Origin: Saprospiraceae bacterium
GTDB taxonomy: Bacteria; Bacteroidota; Bacteroidia; Chitinophagales; Saprospiraceae
Reading direction: 5' to 3'
Assembly: GCA_013214355.1 (NCBI GenBank)
Contig: JABSSL010000018.1
Coordinates: 153,679 to 186,439, forward strand
DNA: 32,761 nt
In this document: positions 32,737 through 32,761 of the stretch, in pieces
Layout: each line of letters begins with the position of its first letter
How positions within the stretch are numbered: position 1 is the first letter of the stretch
The notes under the pieces: generated by a model
The model's input: the letters and a program-made list of their open reading frames with translations, nothing else
Database searches by the model: none
What the model was told of the DNA's origin: nothing
Program-made: the position numbers and the translations under genes

Positions 32737-32761
32737 GGTTGCGCTATTTGGGAAGAGGACA
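32737..32761 (-). repeat. Inverted repeat of the IS, upstream of orfA
   Basis: On the minus strand it starts TGTCCTCTTCCC at 32761 and reads to CGCAACC at 32737, matching the other end. Confidence 0.85.

Larger units (their letters stand above)
31538..32761 (-). mobile_element. Complete IS3-family insertion sequence
   Basis: 1224 bases bounded by 25-base imperfect inverted repeats. The first 12 bases (TGTCCTCTTCCC) are identical at both ends, and CGCAACC matches at positions 19-25. It carries two overlapping genes, orfA and orfB, on the minus strand. The right terminus is the last base of the window, so a target-site duplication cannot be checked. It lies inside the tRNA-bounded element and probably inserted later. 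Confidence 0.9.

Overview
The window looks like Bacteroidota chromosome, probably from the Saprospiria-like marine/wastewater group (inference). Supporting signs are the many lipoprotein signal peptides, TAnnTTTG-type -7 promoter boxes with few clear Shine-Dalgarno sites, a 2TM-type membrane protein, a VPS10/BNR repeat protein, and a Bacteroidota-type tyrosine recombinase next to a DUF3987/toprim replication module. No ribosomal RNA or CRISPR array is present. The only tRNA sequence is a 3'-end fragment that marks the edge of an integrated element.

Region 1 (1-22.4 kb) is chromosomal, and nearly every gene is on the minus strand. In map order it holds: a partial 7TM-DISM sensor; two tandem paralogous membrane proteins; a TerB-like protein; a tight three-gene lipoprotein operon (NlpC/P60-like, esterase, sulfatase); a subtilisin-like protease ending in five 52-residue repeats; a small protein resembling that protease's own propeptide; a large BNR/VPS10 repeat protein; a pentapeptide-repeat protein; a PIG-L deacetylase; a SUFU-like protein; a GNAT acetyltransferase; a methyltransferase; an LCAD-type acyl-CoA dehydrogenase; a membrane-anchored homologue of linalool dehydratase/isomerase; a lipocalin-like lipoprotein; a 2TM protein; an exported acyl-carrier-protein-like protein lacking the phosphopantetheine serine; and one plus-strand membrane-anchored protein.

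Region 2 (about 22.48 kb to the window end) is an integrated mobile element, mostly on the plus strand. Its left edge is the last ~23 bases of a tRNA gene (probably tRNA-Ser), still followed by that gene's terminator but with the tRNA body missing, so the intact tRNA should lie beyond the right end of the window. Inside are a tyrosine integrase with a clear -7 box, a membrane/coiled-coil gene broken by a one-base frameshift, a long helical protein of unknown function, an excisionase-like HTH protein, a DUF3987 ATPase, a repeat-rich non-coding block that looks like a replication origin, a zinc-finger/toprim primase-like protein and a further HTH protein. A complete IS3-family element (31538-32761, minus strand) closes the window, its right inverted repeat ending on the last base.

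The most interesting points are: (i) the signal-less subtilisin plus a stand-alone propeptide-like protein next to it; (ii) the Ldi homologue with both signature cysteines; (iii) the exported pseudo-ACP; (iv) the iteron-like origin between the two replication genes; and (v) the tRNA-fragment att site predicting where the element ends.
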